DNA of 43,473 nucleotides from an uncultured Lachnospiraceae bacterium (GCA_947627245.1 CANQVH010000026.1:1-43473); one strand, 5' to 3'; shown: positions 31,936 through 39,409, counted from the first letter of the stretch. A program made the numbers and translations. The notes: generated by a model from the sequence alone, not told the origin.

Positions 31936-33228
31936 TTATTCCCAAACATTGCTCTCGTAGAAATCCTGCACCGTCTGCAGAGCGTCTGCCGGCTCCGCAT
32001 TGCCGAGGAATACGTCTACCATCGCGTTGTCAAAGCAGTCGCCCGCCTCTACGGAATCCAGGGACTCGTTGTAGAATCCGAGGGTACCGGTCGCCTGAGA
32101 CATGATGTCCTGCACATACTTCAGCTGAGCCGGAGCTACGTCGTAGTCGATCTCAACGTTCTTGTTGATCGGGAACTTGCCGGCAACCTCTGCCATGTAC
32201 TTCTGAGCCGTCTCGTCCGTGAACATCTTCATCAGAGCGATAACCGCATCCTGATGCTCGGTCGTGGAGCTCATCAGCAGGTTGTCCGTCTTAACGATCG
32301 TACGGTTCGGATCTGCGCCGCCCTCGATAGCCGGGAACTGGAACACGCCGCACTTGTCTTCGATCGTGTCGCTCGCGCCGTTCATCTGGCCGATAACCCA
32401 AGAACCCTGAACGAGCATAGCTGCCTCTTCGTTGTAGAACGCTGCCGTAGCCTGATCGTTGGAGTCGCCTGCCGCTGTCGGCTGGAAGTACTTGGAGAGC
32501 TCCTGAAGCTTCGTAGCTGCCTGTACGAATACATCATCCGTCCAGTTCGCTTCGTGATTCGCGATCGCCTCAAGATCCGCGCCCTGACGGTCACACAGAT
32601 AACCTGCGATCATCGACAGGCACCATGCCGTACCTGCAGAGCAGGAGATCGGGGTAATGCCCGCGTCCTGAAGGGTCTGGCAAACCGTGAGCAGCTCGTC
32701 GTAGGTCGTCGGAACCTCTACGCCTGCCTGCTCGAACAGCTCAGTGTTGTAGAATACGCATGCCGCTTGGAAGCAGGTCGGGATGCCCATGATCTTTCCG
32801 TCGTAGGTCATTCTGTCGAAGATGCCGTCCGTGAAGGTCGCGTACCAGTCAGCTTCCTGATTCTGAAGGATGTCGGTGAGGTCTGCCGCAGCACCCGCCT
32901 CTACATATACATCCATGTTCGGGCCCGGGTTGCAGATGTACAGATCCGGTGTGTCGCCCGCCGCGATTAGAGCGTTGAGCTTTCCGTCGTACTCCTCAAG
33001 GTTCGTGGTGATCGGGGTTACGTGATACTGTCCCTCATACTCGGTGTTGAAACGGTTGATAACGTCCGCATAGCCGAGAGACGTTGTGTCCGTGGTCGCC
33101 TCGAGGTCATCCCAGAACATCCAAGTGATCTCTACCGGCTCGTCCGCCTGTACCGGAAGCGCTGCCACCGTCATGCTGCCAACCATGGCTGCCGTCAGAG
33201 CGACTGAAATCCATTTTCTCATTTTCAT
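31936..33228 (-). CDS. sugar ABC transporter solute-binding protein (operon 2)
   Basis: Family 1 extracellular binding protein of 430 residues. The start at 33228 has AGGAGG 7 bp upstream. The signal peptide ends PVQA-DE and contains no cysteine, so the usual lipobox is missing. The mature domain shows the family pattern: VEITWMFWDD, DTPDLYICNPGPNMDVYVEAG-type hinge segment, and AAMLVQGSWVIGQM. The ligand is unknown; the adjacent AraC regulator and GH5/GH3 enzymes suggest beta-glucan or xylan oligosaccharides. Expressed from the AraC-type promoter at 33273..33335. Confidence 0.92.
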   Translation of the reverse strand: MKMRKWISVALTAAMVGSMTVAALPVQADEPVEITWMFWDDLEATTDTTSLGYADVINRFNTEYEGQYHVTPITTNLEEYDGKLNALIAAGDTPDLYICNPGPNMDVYVEAGAAADLTDILQNQEADWYATFTDGIFDRMTYDGKIMGIPTCFQAACVFYNTELFEQAGVEVPTTYDELLTVCQTLQDAGITPISCSAGTAWCLSMIAGYLCDRQGADLEAIANHEANWTDDVFVQAATKLQELSKYFQPTAAGDSNDQATAAFYNEEAAMLVQGSWVIGQMNGASDTIEDKCGVFQFPAIEGGADPNRTIVKTDNLLMSSTTEHQDAVIALMKMFTDETAQKYMAEVAGKFPINKNVEIDYDVAPAQLKYVQDIMSQATGTLGFYNESLDSVEAGDCFDNAMVDVFLGNAEPADALQTVQDFYESNVWE

Positions 33229-33272
33229 TGCTAATCCTCCTTTTAAAATGATTTACGTGCTACGATAAATTT

Positions 33273-33281
33273 ACTATAGCA
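33273..33281 (-). promoter_or_regulatory. extended -10 promoter of ABC operon 2
   Basis: Minus strand TGCTATAGT; the -35 position reads AAGAAT, a very poor match. Together with the half-sites just upstream this indicates an activator-dependent promoter. Confidence 0.65.
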
Positions 33282-33304
33282 GAATTACTGAATTTATTCT
33301 TTTT

Positions 33305-33335
33305 AATTATTGCTGTTTGGCTCCAAATTATTGCT
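33305..33335 (-). promoter_or_regulatory. AraC-type direct-repeat binding site, operon 2
   Basis: Two identical decamers AGCAATAATT (minus strand: 33335-33326 and 33314-33305) are 21 bp apart, two helical turns. The proximal copy begins 26 bp upstream of the -10. The same spacing and a closely related motif occur upstream of ABC operon 3. The regulator is probably the AraC-family protein encoded immediately next door. Confidence 0.7.
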
Positions 33336-33456
33336 TTAATATTTCTTCCAATTTTTTTAATTGTTAGAAATATCTAATTTTGATACTCTGTTTTTATACA
33401 TTTTTACAAGAAGTTTTCTTTGGCTTTGCAGATAATCACGATCCTTCAATTTATTA

Positions 33457-33485
33457 TTGAGTTTTTTTTGTAATTTTGGTATAGT
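33457..33485 (+). promoter_or_regulatory. araC-family gene promoter with possible autoregulatory site
   Basis: TTGAGT (33457-33462), 17-bp spacer, TATAGT (33480-33485) with TGG before it. Downstream of the start point, 33522-33531 matches the proximal half-site of operon 3 (GGCAATTTTT on the minus strand), and GCAATTT at 33505-33511 is its inverted partner. Binding there would block its own transcription. The rest of 33229-33575 is AT rich without other features. Confidence 0.55.
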
Positions 33486-33575
33486 AGAGAAAACCGCTGT
33501 TTTCGCAATTTCTCATACTCGAAAAATTGCCATATTTATGAAATGTTCCTATTTATTCGGGAGGAGGGAACCGGC

Positions 33576-34448
33576 TTGATCGAGAATCTGAGCGGCCTGC
33601 ATGAGACCGTCAACTACAAAAAAAATATGCAGCTTCAGCTCTACAACAACGACGAAGATGAAAACTATCCGCCGCACTGGCACACACCGTTCGAGCTGAT
33701 CATGCCAACGGAGAATACTTACCGTGCCGTCTGCGGCGACAAGGATCTCAACCTGCGCGAAGGAGACATCCTGATCATCTGCCCCGGCGTGGTGCATCAG
33801 CTTTTCGCCCCGCCAAAGGGCGTGCGCATCATCTTTCAGCCCGGTCTCACACTGATCGACAGCAAAGAAGTAAATGTCATCATCTCAATGATCAGCCCGG
33901 CGATCCTGATCACGCCGGAAGAATACCCTCAGATCCATGCCCGGATACGTCAGCTCATGCTGGAGATCCGGGACGAATATTTCAGCCAGCCGCTGTATGC
34001 GGAGTCCTGCATCGCCTCCAAATTTATCGAGATTCTGGTGCTGGTCGGACGCTGTCAGGCCGAGATCGCGCAGCAGCATTTCGAGGTAAAGAACGACAAA
34101 CAGAGAGAATACATGGACAAGTTTTTGTTCATCTGCAATTATATCAACGACCATTTCACCGAGCAGCTCACGCTGGAGGAGGTCGCCGCGCTGGCCGGTT
34201 TTTCCAAATACCATTTCACAAGACTGTTCAAGCAGTACGCGAATACTTCTTTTTATAAATATCTGAATCAGAAACGCATCGCGCACGCAAAGAAGCTTCT
34301 GATCGGCAAGAATTACTCGGTGCTCGAGGTGGCGCTGCAATGCGGTTTCTCCAATCTGTCCTCGTTTCTGCGGATGTTTAAACAACTGACCGGCTGCACG
34401 CCGACCGAGCTGCGCAGAATGTATCACGGGGATTTCGATTACGTGTGA
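33576..34448 (+). CDS. AraC-family transcriptional regulator
   Basis: Regulator of 290 residues with an N-terminal cupin-like sensing domain (about 10-130, with PPHWHTPFELIM and LREGDILIICPGVVHQ) and a C-terminal double helix-turn-helix (about 188-285, LTLEEVAALAGFSKYHFTRLFKQ and VLEVALQCGFSNLSSFLRMFK). A TTG start at 33576 is preferred because GGAGGG lies 7 bp upstream; an ATG at 33543 would place that site inside the gene. It lies between divergent ABC operon 2 and a GH5 gene. Repeated half-sites at operons 2 and 3 make it the likely activator of both. Probably senses an imported oligosaccharide. Confidence 0.9.
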   Translation: MIENLSGLHETVNYKKNMQLQLYNNDEDENYPPHWHTPFELIMPTENTYRAVCGDKDLNLREGDILIICPGVVHQLFAPPKGVRIIFQPGLTLIDSKEVNVIISMISPAILITPEEYPQIHARIRQLMLEIRDEYFSQPLYAESCIASKFIEILVLVGRCQAEIAQQHFEVKNDKQREYMDKFLFICNYINDHFTEQLTLEEVAALAGFSKYHFTRLFKQYANTSFYKYLNQKRIAHAKKLLIGKNYSVLEVALQCGFSNLSSFLRMFKQLTGCTPTELRRMYHGDFDYV

Positions 34449-34467
34449 AAAGACCGTTCCTTATGTC

Positions 34468-34496
34468 TTGACACAGAAAAACGTATATGCTATAGT
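34468..34496 (+). promoter_or_regulatory. promoter of cytoplasmic GH5 gene
   Basis: TTGACA (34468-34473), 17-bp spacer, TATAGT (34491-34496) with TGC before it. Transcription should start near 34503, directly before a strong hairpin. Confidence 0.75.
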
Positions 34497-34504
34497 ACGG
34501 GCGA

Positions 34505-34540
34505 AAGCCTGCCTTGTAGGATCAAGTACGAGGCAGGCTT
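34505..34540 (+). promoter_or_regulatory. 5'-end stem-loop/attenuator of GH5 transcript
   Basis: Perfect 10-bp stem AAGCCTGCCT/AGGCAGGCTT with a 16-nt loop (TGTAGGATCAAGTACG), followed by ATTTCTTCTT. It begins at the predicted transcript start. It may be a terminator-like attenuator, a 5' stabilising hairpin, or the terminator of the araC-family gene. Confidence 0.6.
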
Positions 34541-34583
34541 ATTTCTTCTTATATTATATATTATATACGAGGAGGATTTACAC

Positions 34584-35624
34584 ATGCGAAAATTTGAAGG
34601 ATTTCAGCGGGGCGTCAACTTAGGCGGATGGGTTTCCCAGTGCGTCAGCCGCGACAAAGAGCATTTCGACACATTCATCACAAAAAAAGATATTGAGCAG
34701 ATCGCGGGCTGGGGACTCGACCATGTACGCCTGCCGATCGACTACGACGTCGTCATGAACGAGGACGACACATTCATCGAGGACGGCTTCGCGCTCATCA
34801 ACAACTGCATCGCGTGGTGCCGGGAGTGCGGCCTGCGCATCATTCTCGACGTACATAAGGTGAAGGGCTACATGTTCGACACGCAGGCTGTGCCGGATCC
34901 GGACGCGTTCTTCCAAAGCGCCGAGCTGCAGGACAGCTTCATCCGTCTGTGGAAGGAGCTCGCGCGCCGCTACGGCAAGGATTCGGATATCGCCGCGTTC
35001 GAACTGCTCAACGAGATCGTCAACCCCGCGATGGCCGATATCTGGAACAAGATCGCGCGCCGTGCAGTCGAGGCGATCCGTGCTATTGCGCCGGACACCT
35101 ACATCCTGATCGGCGGCGTCTGCTACAACAGCGTCGCGAACGTACCGGATCTCGACGCGCCCTATGATGACAAGATCGTCTACAACTTCCACTGCTATGC
35201 GCCGCTCATGTTCACGCATCAGGGAGCGCACTGGGTCGCGGACATGCCGCGTGATTTCCGCACCGGTTACCCGCAGACGGCCGCCGAGTTCCGCGTCATC
35301 GGGGACAAGGTCGCTCAGGCCCGCGTGGATGCGGTCAGTGAGAATTTCATCGCTCCGGAGGATTCCGGCGCGGTCATCTTCGAGAAGATGTTCGCGGTCG
35401 CGGTCGAGTACGCCGAAAAGATGAACGCTCCGCTCTACTGCGGCGAGTATGGCGTGATCGACTTGGCGCCCCTTCCGGACACCGTGCGCTGGTTTGACGA
35501 CATCCATTCCGTGTTCGAGAAGTTTAGCATCGGCCGGGCCGTGTGGAATTATAAGAATAAGGACTTCGGGATCGTGGACGAGCACTATGCGCCGGTGCGC
35601 GACGAGCTGGTGAAGAGACTGTAA
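34584..35624 (+). CDS. cytoplasmic GH5 family beta-glucanase
   Basis: Glycoside hydrolase of 346 residues with no signal peptide, so it should act on imported oligosaccharides. Barrel features: RGVNLGGWVS at the N-terminus, HVRLPIDYDVV, ILDVHKVKG, acid/base Glu144 in FELLNEIVN, NFHCYAP, and nucleophile Glu288 in YCGEYGV. The pattern resembles GH5 exo-1,3-glucanase/endoglucanase-type intracellular enzymes; the exact subfamily is uncertain. AGGAGG is 8 bp upstream. It sits beside the AraC-family regulator and ABC operon 2. It is ended by the terminator at 35652..35691. Confidence 0.9.
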   Translation: MRKFEGFQRGVNLGGWVSQCVSRDKEHFDTFITKKDIEQIAGWGLDHVRLPIDYDVVMNEDDTFIEDGFALINNCIAWCRECGLRIILDVHKVKGYMFDTQAVPDPDAFFQSAELQDSFIRLWKELARRYGKDSDIAAFELLNEIVNPAMADIWNKIARRAVEAIRAIAPDTYILIGGVCYNSVANVPDLDAPYDDKIVYNFHCYAPLMFTHQGAHWVADMPRDFRTGYPQTAAEFRVIGDKVAQARVDAVSENFIAPEDSGAVIFEKMFAVAVEYAEKMNAPLYCGEYGVIDLAPLPDTVRWFDDIHSVFEKFSIGRAVWNYKNKDFGIVDEHYAPVRDELVKRL

Positions 35625-35651
35625 GGGCATTCGCCGCAAACAAATAAAAGA

Positions 35652-35691
35652 AAAGGCTCTGATGCAAATAAAATTTGCGCAGGGCCTTTTT
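35652..35691 (+). terminator. terminator of cytoplasmic GH5 gene
   Basis: Plus strand AAGGCTCTG pairs with CAGGGCCTT around an inner GCAAAT/ATTTGC stem, and the hairpin is followed by TTTTT. Confidence 0.85.
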
Positions 35692-35701
35692 ATCTGTACA
35701 T

Positions 35702-35831
35702 ATGAGCCGTGCTGCAACCTCGAAAAGCCTTCGGCTTTCCTCGGTCGCGGGCATTCGCCCTATAAATCCGCTGTCTCACGAAGCTGCCTGCAAGCAGGCA
35801 TTTCGTGTTCCATCGTCTTTGCACGGCTCAT
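35702..35831. repeat. multi-hairpin palindromic intergenic element (possible dispersed repeat or structured RNA)
   Basis: A perfect 11-bp terminal inverted repeat, ATGAGCCGTGC/GCACGGCTCAT (35702-35712 with 35821-35831), encloses three hairpins: AAAGCC-TTC-GGCTTT (35724-35738), GGGC-ATTC-GCCC (35749-35760), and a long one, CACGAA/TTCGTG outside TGCCTG/CAGGCA (35777-35807). The element lies exactly between two terminators (GH5 and tRNA-Lys). It looks like a multibranch RNA or a small non-autonomous repeat; no promoter is visible. Confidence 0.65.
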
Positions 35832-35841
35832 TGCTTTCGCG

Positions 35842-35866
35842 AAAAAGAAAAACACCGCCCCCGGTG
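35842..35866 (-). terminator. tRNA-Lys terminator
   Basis: Minus strand CACCG-GGGG-CGGTG followed by TTTTTCTTTTT, about 30 bp downstream of the tRNA. Confidence 0.85.
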
Positions 35867-35895
35867 CTCATTCGTCATCGAAAACAGTGTTTCAG

Positions 35896-35968
35896 TGCGC
35901 GATCAGGGGCTCGAACCCTGGACACCCTGATTAAGAGTCAGGTGCTCTACCAACTGAGCTAATCGCGC
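35896..35968 (-). tRNA. tRNA-Lys (anticodon CTT)
   Basis: A 73-nt cloverleaf: acceptor GCGCGAT/ATCGCGC with discriminator A, D arm GCTC...GAGC, anticodon stem CCTGA/TCAGG with loop CTCTTAA (anticodon CTT, reading AAG), T stem CAGGG/CCCTG with loop TTCGAGC. CCA is not encoded. It has its own promoter and terminator. Confidence 0.97.
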
Positions 35969-35988
35969 GTTCCTTATGAACAAAAGCT

Positions 35989-36017
35989 ATTATAATACAA
36001 GGTTTCTCAAATTGCAA
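35989..36017 (-). promoter_or_regulatory. tRNA-Lys promoter
   Basis: Minus strand TTGCAA (36017-36012), 17-bp spacer, TATAAT (35994-35989), 20 bp upstream of the tRNA 5' end. Confidence 0.8.
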
Positions 36018-36084
36018 TCCACATTTTATACTTTTTTCATTTTTAAATTTCAATTTTTTTATGTTTTTTTCACAATTTTAAGGC

Positions 36085-36113
36085 TTGAATCCCGATCTGA
36101 AATCCTCTATACT
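36085..36113 (+). promoter_or_regulatory. promoter of AI-2E-family transporter gene
   Basis: TTGAAT (36085-36090), 17-bp spacer, TATACT (36108-36113), about 58 bp upstream of the start codon. Confidence 0.65.
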
Positions 36114-36171
36114 GGGCATGAACCGTTAAAATGCAACAGGGAAAATCACCTGAAAAGGACAAATTTGCGCC

Positions 36172-37494
36172 ATGAGTCAAAAATCCGAACCTCAAAAGCA
36201 TGACTTCGCATCGGCTGCGAAGGGACCGTCGGCGGACGCGCAGCCGGATATGCAGCCGGACAGCAACGCCGCGGACGATTCTTCCCGGAAGAAGCAGCGC
36301 TTCATCAAGAACAATCAATATTTCACGATCTGTATTTACGCCGGCGTCATGGTGCTCATCGCCGCGATCATCTTCAAGTGTGTCATCGATATCGACAAGA
36401 CCAAGGCGTGGCTCAGGCAGGTCATCGGCATGCTGTCGCCTTTTATCTTAGGCGCGCTGCTCGCCTATGTGCTCAATCCGATGGTGCACATGTTCTACCG
36501 CCTGATCGGCAGGCTCTGCGACCGCCTGAAGCTCAGGCTGAAGCACGGACTGCACACGGTGCTCGCAATCCTGATCACCTACATTATCGTGATCGGTTTT
36601 GTCGTGCTCACGCTGCTGTTTGTCTTCCCGGAGATCGCCAAGAATCTCGTGGATTTTGTAAATTATCTGCCGACAGCCTACAATACCGTGCTGGATATGC
36701 TCTCCCGCCTGCAGAAGCGTTTTCCGAATCTTGACATCAGTATGATCCGGAATTATCTGGCAGACGCGATGCCGGAGCTGGCCTCTTACCTGCAGAATTT
36801 CGCGACCAACATGGTCCCTGCGCTCTACACGATCTCGATGTCGATTGTCGACTGGGTTATCAATCTCTTCGTCACCCTGATCGTGTCCATCTACATGCTG
36901 TACGACAAGCGCCGGATCATGCGCGCGGCATGGCGTCTGATCTATGCGTTTCTCCCGAAGAAGCACATTCCTGCCTGTCAGGAGATCCTCTCCGAGTGCA
37001 ACCGCCTGTTCAGCAGCTTTGTCGTCGGCAAGTTCATCGACTCGCTGATCATCGGGCTTCTGTGTTTCATATTGATGACGATCCTGCAACTGCCGTACAC
37101 CCTGCTCATCAGTATCGCGGTCGGCGTCACGAACATGATCCCGTATTTCGGTCCGTTCATCGGCGCTATCCCGGGTATTGTGATCATACTGTTCATCAGC
37201 CCCCTGCAGGCATTTATCTTTACGATCATGATCCTTTGCCTGCAGCAGTTTGACGGGCTGATCCTCGGTCCGAAGATCATCGGCAATTCCACGGGAATGA
37301 AGCCTCTTTGGATCATCTTCGCGATCACGATCGGAGGACATCTCGCCGGTCTCATCGGCATGTTTCTCGGCGTCCCGGTCGTGGCGATCTTCAGTTATCT
37401 CTTCGACCTGTATCTCGCACATCGGCTGGAACGAAAAAACGTCTCCGATGCGATGGTCGAAAGCGTACTGCAAAAAATGGAGCTGGACGATTAA
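36172..37494 (+). CDS. AI-2E family transporter (YdbI/PerM-like)
   Basis: Membrane protein of 440 residues with a polar, Asp/Ala/Lys-rich N-terminal tail of about 45 residues and about seven to eight helices. The family signature is clear: LSPFILGALLAYVLNPMV, LFVTLIVSIYMLYDKRR, GVTNMIPYFGPFIGAIPG and LGPKIIGNSTGMKPLWIIF. Members are proposed exporters or Na+/H+ antiporters; the autoinducer-2 role is proven only for a few, so the substrate is unknown. The ribosome binding site is weak (AAAGGA 12 bp upstream), so an internal start around residue 26 is possible. Confidence 0.9.
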   Translation: MSQKSEPQKHDFASAAKGPSADAQPDMQPDSNAADDSSRKKQRFIKNNQYFTICIYAGVMVLIAAIIFKCVIDIDKTKAWLRQVIGMLSPFILGALLAYVLNPMVHMFYRLIGRLCDRLKLRLKHGLHTVLAILITYIIVIGFVVLTLLFVFPEIAKNLVDFVNYLPTAYNTVLDMLSRLQKRFPNLDISMIRNYLADAMPELASYLQNFATNMVPALYTISMSIVDWVINLFVTLIVSIYMLYDKRRIMRAAWRLIYAFLPKKHIPACQEILSECNRLFSSFVVGKFIDSLIIGLLCFILMTILQLPYTLLISIAVGVTNMIPYFGPFIGAIPGIVIILFISPLQAFIFTIMILCLQQFDGLILGPKIIGNSTGMKPLWIIFAITIGGHLAGLIGMFLGVPVVAIFSYLFDLYLAHRLERKNVSDAMVESVLQKMELDD

Positions 37495-37512
37495 GTCCGA
37501 CTCCGTTCTTTT

Positions 37513-37540
37513 CTGTTGGCTGTTGGCTGTTTTCTGTTTG
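37513..37540. repeat. 7-bp tandem repeat (4 units)
   Basis: CTGTTGG, CTGTTGG, CTGTTTT, CTGTTTG follow directly after the AI-2E-family gene and abut the stop of the small ORF at 37545. Confidence 0.7.
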
Positions 37541-37544
37541 CCGA

Positions 37545-37697
37545 CTATCTGCGTCTGCCCGCTTTCCCGGAACCCGCGTTTTCCAGCAGCTTCCGCACCT
37601 CTTCGAGCGAGCACGCGATCTGCAGCGCCTTTCTGTGTATATCCGGCCTGTCATACGCAAGCCGGTAGAGCTTTTTCTGAATCCCGCCTCTCCTCAT
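37545..37697 (-). CDS. hypothetical small basic protein (50 aa)
   Basis: A 50-residue reading frame beginning MRRGGIQKKLYRLAYDRP and continuing with a helical segment ALQIACSLEEVRKLLENAG and a basic tail. The codon choice (mostly G/C in third position) matches the neighbouring genes, and GGGG lies 9 bp upstream of the ATG. It lies downstream of trmB on the same strand. I do not recognise a family. Nothing else is seen in 37698-37824. Confidence 0.4.
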   Translation of the reverse strand: MRRGGIQKKLYRLAYDRPDIHRKALQIACSLEEVRKLLENAGSGKAGRRR

Positions 37698-37824
37698 AAC
37701 ACATGCCCCGCAAAATCGATGTCACTGTTATCTTATGCACGGATTCTCTCACGGCAACTCCGCCGTTTTCACCAACGCCGGACTGTCTTCCCGGCGCACG
37801 GCATCCCGCGGTTTTCTGTCCGGA

Positions 37825-38541
37825 TCAGCATCCCGCCGCTTCAGCGTCCTGCTTTCCACTCTCTACTTTCCGCTCTCTGCTTTCCGCTTTCCACTCTCTG
37901 CCCAGCACCACCTTGCAGATCGGATTGCCCTGCGAGGAAAATCGTTCCTCATATTCGGTCATGATGTTTCCCTGCATCATCCGCTCGTCGTGGTGCAGGT
38001 CAAACGTACACTGCTGTGCCGTCCACCCGGCCGCCTCCGCCTCCTCAAGCGCGAAATCAAATAACGTCCGGTTGTCCGTCTTGAACTCCACGCGGCCGTC
38101 CGGTACAAGGACGCGGTCGTAGCGCGCAAGGAATTCCCGGCTCGGCAGGCGCCGCTTCGCGTGGCGATCCTTCGGCCACGGATCCGAAAAATTCAGGTAA
38201 ATACCCGCCACCTCATTTTCGCCAAACACATCGGTCAGATCCTCGGCCTCCATGCGCAGGAACAGAAGATTCGTCAACTGCTCATTCTCACTGCGCTTTT
38301 CCAGCGCGCGCAGAAGCACGCTCGAATATTTCTCGATTCCCACATAATTGCGGTCCGGATAGCGCTGCGCCAGCTCCGTGATGAAGCGCCCTTTTCCCAT
38401 GCCGATCTCCAAGTACAGCGGATTGTCGTTTCCGAACACCTCTCTCCAGCGGCCTTTCTTCTCGCGCATCACATCCTCATGCACCACGTATTCGCTCGCG
38501 GCGATCGCCTCCCGCGATCCCGGAATATTTCGAAGTCTCAT
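37825..38541 (-). CDS. trmB: tRNA (guanine-N7-)-methyltransferase
   Basis: SAM-dependent enzyme of 238 residues that methylates G46 of tRNA. The start at 38541 has AGGAG 7 bp upstream. Motifs: YLEIGMGKGRFI (SAM site), NYVGIEKYSSVL, LNFSDPWPKDRHAKRRL (TrmB signature), and TEYEERFSSQGNPICKV at the usual C-terminus. About 20 extra residues (EWKAESRERKVESGK...) after that are encoded by 7-bp tandem repeats, an unusual tail. It has its own promoter at 38648..38676. Confidence 0.95.
   Translation of the reverse strand: MRLRNIPGSREAIAASEYVVHEDVMREKKGRWREVFGNDNPLYLEIGMGKGRFITELAQRYPDRNYVGIEKYSSVLLRALEKRSENEQLTNLLFLRMEAEDLTDVFGENEVAGIYLNFSDPWPKDRHAKRRLPSREFLARYDRVLVPDGRVEFKTDNRTLFDFALEEAEAAGWTAQQCTFDLHHDERMMQGNIMTEYEERFSSQGNPICKVVLGREWKAESRERKVESGKQDAEAAGC
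37851..37899. repeat. 7-bp tandem repeat (7 units) encoding the TrmB tail
   Basis: Seven consecutive heptamers of the form RGARAGY on the minus strand (GGAAAGC, AGAGAGT, AGAGAGC and variants). Because 7 is not a multiple of 3, three units (21 bp) give a 7-residue period in the protein, seen as ESRERKVESGK. Confidence 0.85.
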
Positions 38542-38647
38542 ACCGGTTCTCCTCGTCACTATTATCATGAGCCGCGCCGGTCTTTGCTCTTACCCTTGGC
38601 TGGTGTCCAACGGCCTCGCAATCCCGGAAACACGAGCTTCTCCGGCT

Positions 38648-38676
38648 ATTTTACGCGATATTTCCGGTAAGGTCAA
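38648..38676 (-). promoter_or_regulatory. trmB promoter
   Basis: Minus strand TTGACC (38676-38671), 17-bp spacer, TAAAAT (38653-38648). The -35 overlaps the stop codon of the upstream DUF624 gene, so trmB can be expressed independently of ABC operon 3. Confidence 0.7.
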
Positions 38677-39323
38677 TTATCATCTTCTTCCTCGCTCTCG
38701 GTTTTCTCTGTCTTTCGGAACACCGCGACCATCAGCATCGCGATCACATAGCCCGGATACGCCAGCCCGTACAGCCCCCAGAGCCAGAAAAAATAATTCG
38801 ACAGCATCATCAGCGCCAGCGGGAACAGCATGATGACTACCATGCAGAGACTTCTCGGAAAGAACGCAAAGGAGAGCAGAAACGCGTTCTTCACCGTCTG
38901 CTTCAGCCCGTTCTCATACCGAGCGAGCAGCGCAAAAATATAATTGCCGACCATCACCGTCAGAAACAAAACGGCGACAATGAGCGCGAGCGATAATTGC
39001 TTCACCACGCCGTAGCCGTCGAGTATTCCCTCTCTGAGAAGATAAAGATTATACAGATAAACGGCCAATATGCCCAGCACGCAAAACCACACCTTCGTGG
39101 CGTTTTTGAAATTCTCCCGAAACGCCCGGAAGAATCCTCTGGTGAGCGCCCCCTGATCGTCCTCCGCCATTCGCAGCAGCAGATAATACATCGCGGAAAA
39201 CGACGCTCCCGCCGTCACGACGGGCAGCGCGCATATCAAAGTGAGAATATTGACCCATATCAGATCAACCAGCTTCCCGACCGTGCGGAAAAAGAGGTTG
39301 TCCATGCTAAACAAGTGATCCAT
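38673..39323 (-). CDS. YesL/DUF624 family membrane protein
   Basis: Membrane protein of 216 residues with about five helices, matching DUF624 (YesL): FFRTVGKLVDLIWVNILTLI, GASFSAMYYLLLRM, and FFRAFRENFKNATKVWF. YesL-type proteins are found almost always with CUT1 sugar ABC genes, as here (87 bp after the MalG-type permease of operon 3). Their function is unknown. The acidic C-terminal tail is KTESEEEDDN. GGGAG lies 9 bp before the start. Confidence 0.9.
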   Translation of the reverse strand: MDHLFSMDNLFFRTVGKLVDLIWVNILTLICALPVVTAGASFSAMYYLLLRMAEDDQGALTRGFFRAFRENFKNATKVWFCVLGILAVYLYNLYLLREGILDGYGVVKQLSLALIVAVLFLTVMVGNYIFALLARYENGLKQTVKNAFLLSFAFFPRSLCMVVIMLFPLALMMLSNYFFWLWGLYGLAYPGYVIAMLMVAVFRKTEKTESEEEDDN

Positions 39324-39409
39324 GAAACTTATCTCCCAACACCGTCCGACGCGGTAGGCGGCCTGCAGCCTGCCGAGGCGACGGATCGCTGCCGCTTTCG
39401 TCGCTTTCG

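Noticed and set aside
35662..35934. Plus-strand frames running across the palindromic element into the tRNA
   Set aside because: They translate a tRNA complement and hairpins, a known source of spurious small proteins; no ribosome site.
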